64,000 nt of DNA from Erwinia sorbitola (GTDB taxonomy: Bacteria > Pseudomonadota > Gammaproteobacteria > Enterobacterales > Enterobacteriaceae). Of this stretch, positions 61,390 through 64,000 are shown in pieces. The notes under the pieces are model-generated. The model was not told the origin of the DNA, did no database searches, and saw nothing but the letters and a program-made list of their open reading frames with translations. The position numbers and the translations under genes are program-made. Where the stretch lies: assembly GCF_009738185.1 (NCBI RefSeq), contig NZ_CP046509.1, positions 2,359,501 through 2,423,500 on the forward strand, in the 5' to 3' direction. Each line of letters starts with the position of its first letter. Within the stretch, counting starts at the first letter, position 1.

Positions 61390-63560
61390 ATACCGCGCTG
61401 CGCAATGAGCTGCTCGAACTGACCCCGCAGGCGTTAATTGCCCTCAGCAATGCCGGTTTTGTTAAACGTAGTCAGAAAGAGATCGCTGCCGGAAATCTGC
61501 CATCGTTCAACGAAAACGATGGCGTGCTGACGGCGCAGTTTAACGATGGCACTCTCACCCGCCTGAGCCGAGGCCAGACGCTGAAGGAGGCGGACTGTAG
61601 CTGTAGCGCCAGCGGCATGTGTCGTCATCGGGTGATGCTGGTGCTCGGCTATCAGCAAATATGTGCCGGGATCCCCCCCTCCGCTCCCGCCCGCTGGCAG
61701 CCCGGGGAATGGCTGGCCGGGCTGGCATCGCTGCCTGCCGCTACTCTTAAGCGCGCACAGCAGCTGGCGGAAAAAGGCCTGGTCGTGGAACTTAACTGTA
61801 CGCCCGGCGCGGTACCCGCCGCCAGACTGCCGATGAGCGATGTGCGTTTCTTCTCCCGCAGCAGCATCCAGTTTGCCCGCTGTGACTGCGTTGAAGGCAC
61901 GCTATGCGAACATATTGTGCTGGCGGTGCAGGCCTTCGCCGCTGCCGAAGCGCGTCACCCTGACTTTGAGCAGCTTGTCTGGCAGCTACAGGAGGATCGT
62001 CCTGATAATCCCCTGCACCATACAGAAATCGACGCGCTTCTGGCGCAGCTGAATCAACTGAGCTACACGCTGTGGAGCGGCGGCATCAGCCAGCCCGCAG
62101 TGACCTTTTCACCGCTGCTGACTCAGACACAGCGCAGTGCGCAGCAGGCAGGCTGGCGTTGGGTTCAACTCTGTTTACAGCAGACGGCTGAGGGGATCGA
62201 GCACCTGCACCAACGCGCTTCACACTATCGCGCCGGATCGTTTCTCAGTCAGTTTGCCGGGCTGACAGCTCGTCTGCTGGCGGCGCGCGAGATGGCACGC
62301 GTTGCTGCGGAGGGCGAGACGCCCGTTCAGCCCTGGCGCAACATTGTCGGCCTGGGGATCCAGGAACAGGTCAGGCTCGATCATCTGCGGCTGGTGTCGC
62401 TGGGCATGGAGAGCTGGCAGAACGATCGGCATTACGGGGTAATCATCTGGTTTACCGATCCGGATACCGGCAGCGTTATGCATTTGTCACGCCAGTGGCC
62501 AGTGGCGGAACAGCAGAATACACCAGGCTGGCAGCGGCGCATTGCTGGCTTTCAGGCGGAAATGCTGGCAGGCGGACAGATTATTTCGCAGGCGGCGCAG
62601 CGTGATGCTCGCGGTGAGCTTCATCTGAACGCTCGTGACCGTTTGCATACGGTAGCCCCCCTGACGCCCGCCGCCTGGGAGATGCCCGATTTTCCCCTGT
62701 GTCAGCCGGGTGCGGCGGCACTGCGCCGCTTCCTGCTTCAGCGGCAGCCCGCCTTTACCCGCCCGCTTAATCAGAGCGATGACCTGTTTATTCTCCCGCT
62801 GGGGGAATGCCTGAATATCCGCTGGGACGCCGGACGTCAGACGCTGGAGGCTGAAATCATCAGTGGAAGTGCGGAAAACGGGGAAGACAACATTCTGCAA
62901 CTGTCACTCAACGCCACCAGCTCTGCACCGCATGCTATTGACTGTATGTTCAGCCTGCTGCAACAGCAGGACGATCCTCCCTGTAAGGTTTCAGGGCGAG
63001 CCTCGGTGGTCGACGGCATACTTACGCTGGAGCCGCTGGTCATCATGACCCGACAGCGTGCCTGGGTGCTGCACGCCGGAGAGCATCCGCAGCAGAGGTT
63101 ACCTTCCGGTACTGCTGCCAGCCCTTTACCCTGCACGGTGCAACTGCTGCAACGCTGCCAGCAGATGTTGATCCAGTGGTTACATAACGGGCTTCATCAT
63201 CAGGAACAGCGGGTCTCTCGTGAGGCAGAGTCTCTGGCGGAGGCACTCAGCGGATATGGATTTGAACGACTGTCGCGCCTGCTGCGACAGCTGCCAGCGC
63301 TGTTAAAAAGTGCGGAACATCAGCAGCTGGTCACTACACTGAGCGCAATTGTGCTGCTGCGTGACGGGCTGGAACAGCAATATCTGCTGGCACCGCAAAA
63401 CGAGGACGTCAGCTCAAAGCATCACGCCCGCAGAAGCGGGCGTGCTATGCATTACAGTAACGGTTTATCACCACGCTGCCAGATACGCAGCAGCAGACGC
63501 TCTACGCTTCCCGTGGCGCTGTCGGTAAAACGGCTCATCACGCTTTTGCGCCGGGCGTAA
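61386..63560 (+). CDS. yehQ: YehQ-type SWIM zinc-finger protein (724 aa as read)
   Basis: Two motifs with the same CxCx5CxH spacing are seen: C71-C73-C79-H81 (CSCSASGMCRH) and C166-C168-C174-H176 (CDCVEGTLCEH). The first is a SWIM-type zinc site; the second looks like a repeat of it. The remainder is mixed alpha/beta and unrecognised. The start overlaps yehP by ATGA. The frame does not stop where expected: from about 63410 it runs through the sohB terminator hairpin and 109 bp of sohB antisense, and the last 45 or so residues (HHARRSGRAMHY..) look non-native. A lost stop codon or a frameshift near the end is likely. Confidence 0.82.
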   Translation: MNTALRNELLELTPQALIALSNAGFVKRSQKEIAAGNLPSFNENDGVLTAQFNDGTLTRLSRGQTLKEADCSCSASGMCRHRVMLVLGYQQICAGIPPSAPARWQPGEWLAGLASLPAATLKRAQQLAEKGLVVELNCTPGAVPAARLPMSDVRFFSRSSIQFARCDCVEGTLCEHIVLAVQAFAAAEARHPDFEQLVWQLQEDRPDNPLHHTEIDALLAQLNQLSYTLWSGGISQPAVTFSPLLTQTQRSAQQAGWRWVQLCLQQTAEGIEHLHQRASHYRAGSFLSQFAGLTARLLAAREMARVAAEGETPVQPWRNIVGLGIQEQVRLDHLRLVSLGMESWQNDRHYGVIIWFTDPDTGSVMHLSRQWPVAEQQNTPGWQRRIAGFQAEMLAGGQIISQAAQRDARGELHLNARDRLHTVAPLTPAAWEMPDFPLCQPGAAALRRFLLQRQPAFTRPLNQSDDLFILPLGECLNIRWDAGRQTLEAEIISGSAENGEDNILQLSLNATSSAPHAIDCMFSLLQQQDDPPCKVSGRASVVDGILTLEPLVIMTRQRAWVLHAGEHPQQRLPSGTAASPLPCTVQLLQRCQQMLIQWLHNGLHHQEQRVSREAESLAEALSGYGFERLSRLLRQLPALLKSAEHQQLVTTLSAIVLLRDGLEQQYLLAPQNEDVSSKHHARRSGRAMHYSNGLSPRCQIRSSRRSTLPVALSVKRLITLLRRA
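63423..63444 (-). terminator. sohB terminator
   Basis: CACGCCCGC/GCGGGCGTG, a 9-bp perfect stem, lies 8 bp after the sohB stop on the minus strand, followed by ATGCTTTGAG. It lies inside the 3' end of the yehQ frame. Confidence 0.75.
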
Positions 63561-64000
63561 CGCACGCCGATCACCTGATGTTTATCCATCCGATCGATAA
63601 TCAGATCGTCGCTGGTGCTGATGGCATCCACCAGACCTTTGTCCAGCGCCTGCGAACCGTACCAGTGTTCGCCGGTGGCCACGCTATCGATATCCAGTGA
63701 CGGACGCATCTGATGAACAAACTGCTTAAACAGCAGATGAGTTTCATTCAGGTCTTCACGGAACTTCTCACGCCCCTGTTCGGTGTTTTCACCAAACAGC
63801 GTCAGCGTACGTTTGTACTCACCAGCGGTATGCAACTCAACATCAATCTCATTGCGTTTCAGCAGGCGATTAAAGTTAGGGATCTGCGCGACAACGCCAA
63901 TGGAGCCGATGATAGAAAACGGCGCAGCAACAATACGATCCGCCACGCAGGCCATCATATAACCGCCGCTGGCTGCCACTTTATCTACCGCTACCGTCAG
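63452..64000 (-). CDS. sohB: SohB inner-membrane serine peptidase (C-terminal 182 residues; 5' end outside window)
   Basis: S49 (SppA-like) peptidase. The visible part begins LTVAVDKVAASGGYMMACVAD, with the catalytic Ser in ASGGY, and continues IIGSIGVVAQIPNFNRLLKR, YKRTLTLFGENTEQGREKF and GEHWYGSQALDKGLVD, matching E. coli SohB to its final RLLLRIWQRGDKPLL. The frame is open to the window edge. Convergent with the yeh-type operon. Confidence 0.96.
   Translation of the reverse strand: MTVAVDKVAASGGYMMACVADRIVAAPFSIIGSIGVVAQIPNFNRLLKRNEIDVELHTAGEYKRTLTLFGENTEQGREKFREDLNETHLLFKQFVHQMRPSLDIDSVATGEHWYGSQALDKGLVDAISTSDDLIIDRMDKHQVIGVRYARRKSVMSRFTDSATGSVERLLLRIWQRGDKPLL

Overview
The window looks like chromosomal DNA of a gamma-proteobacterium of the order Enterobacterales, most likely Erwiniaceae (Erwinia/Pantoea type). 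Nearly every recognisable gene is a close relative of an Escherichia coli gene, and long blocks keep the E. coli order: mppA-mpaA-ycjG-tpx-tyrR-ycjF-ycjX-pspDCBA-pspF-sapABCDF-yciW, then rnb-pdeR, then osmB-yciH-pyrF-lapB-lapA-pgpB-ribA-acnA-ymiC-yciX-ymiA-cysB-topA, with sohB cut by the right edge. The family assignment is an inference from gene content and from intergenic repeats, not from a marker gene.

Layout. 1-2.5 kb: a truncated guanidine/urea-type ABC binding protein behind a guanidine-I riboswitch, then a BglG/LicT-type antiterminator with its own antiterminator/terminator leader, then a tandem 123-bp repeat. 2.6-14.3 kb: a lipoprotein, murein-peptide uptake and recycling genes (mppA, mpaA, ycjG), tpx, tyrR and the phage-shock regulon (ycjXF, pspABCD, pspF). 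A RyhB-type small RNA gene with a Fur box lies between pspF and sapA. 14.5-20.2 kb: the sap peptide transporter operon, interrupted by a 383-bp spacer between sapB and sapC. 20.3-27.4 kb: yciW, a LysR regulator and an AT-rich accessory segment with a membrane O-acyltransferase, an SGNH hydrolase without signal peptide, and a type I-F CRISPR array (11 repeats) with no cas genes in the window. 27.5-39 kb: ynfC-like lipoprotein, a PTS IICB permease, ydeP-like molybdoenzyme, rnb, the rpfR/rpfF diffusible-signal pair and a lone araD. 39-52.4 kb: the conserved osmB-to-topA block, with a 58-bp palindromic repeat array between lapB and pyrF and three tiny membrane/small-protein genes before acnA. 53-63.6 kb: a five-gene operon (yehI/molR-yehL-yehM-yehP-yehQ type: WGR protein, MoxR-like AAA ATPase, DUF5682-type protein, VWA protein, SWIM-type zinc protein) between topA and sohB, where E. 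coli has only yciN.

Themes. Envelope stress and peptide handling (psp, sap, mpp/mpa/ycjG, lapAB, pgpB) dominate the core. Iron control appears as the RyhB gene, its Fur box and a second Fur-like site before ymiA, close to the iron-sulfur enzyme acnA. The strongest candidates for incompletely described biology are the MoxR/VWA/SWIM/WGR operon, the orphan I-F CRISPR array, and the altered sapB-sapC junction with a short overlapping reading frame.
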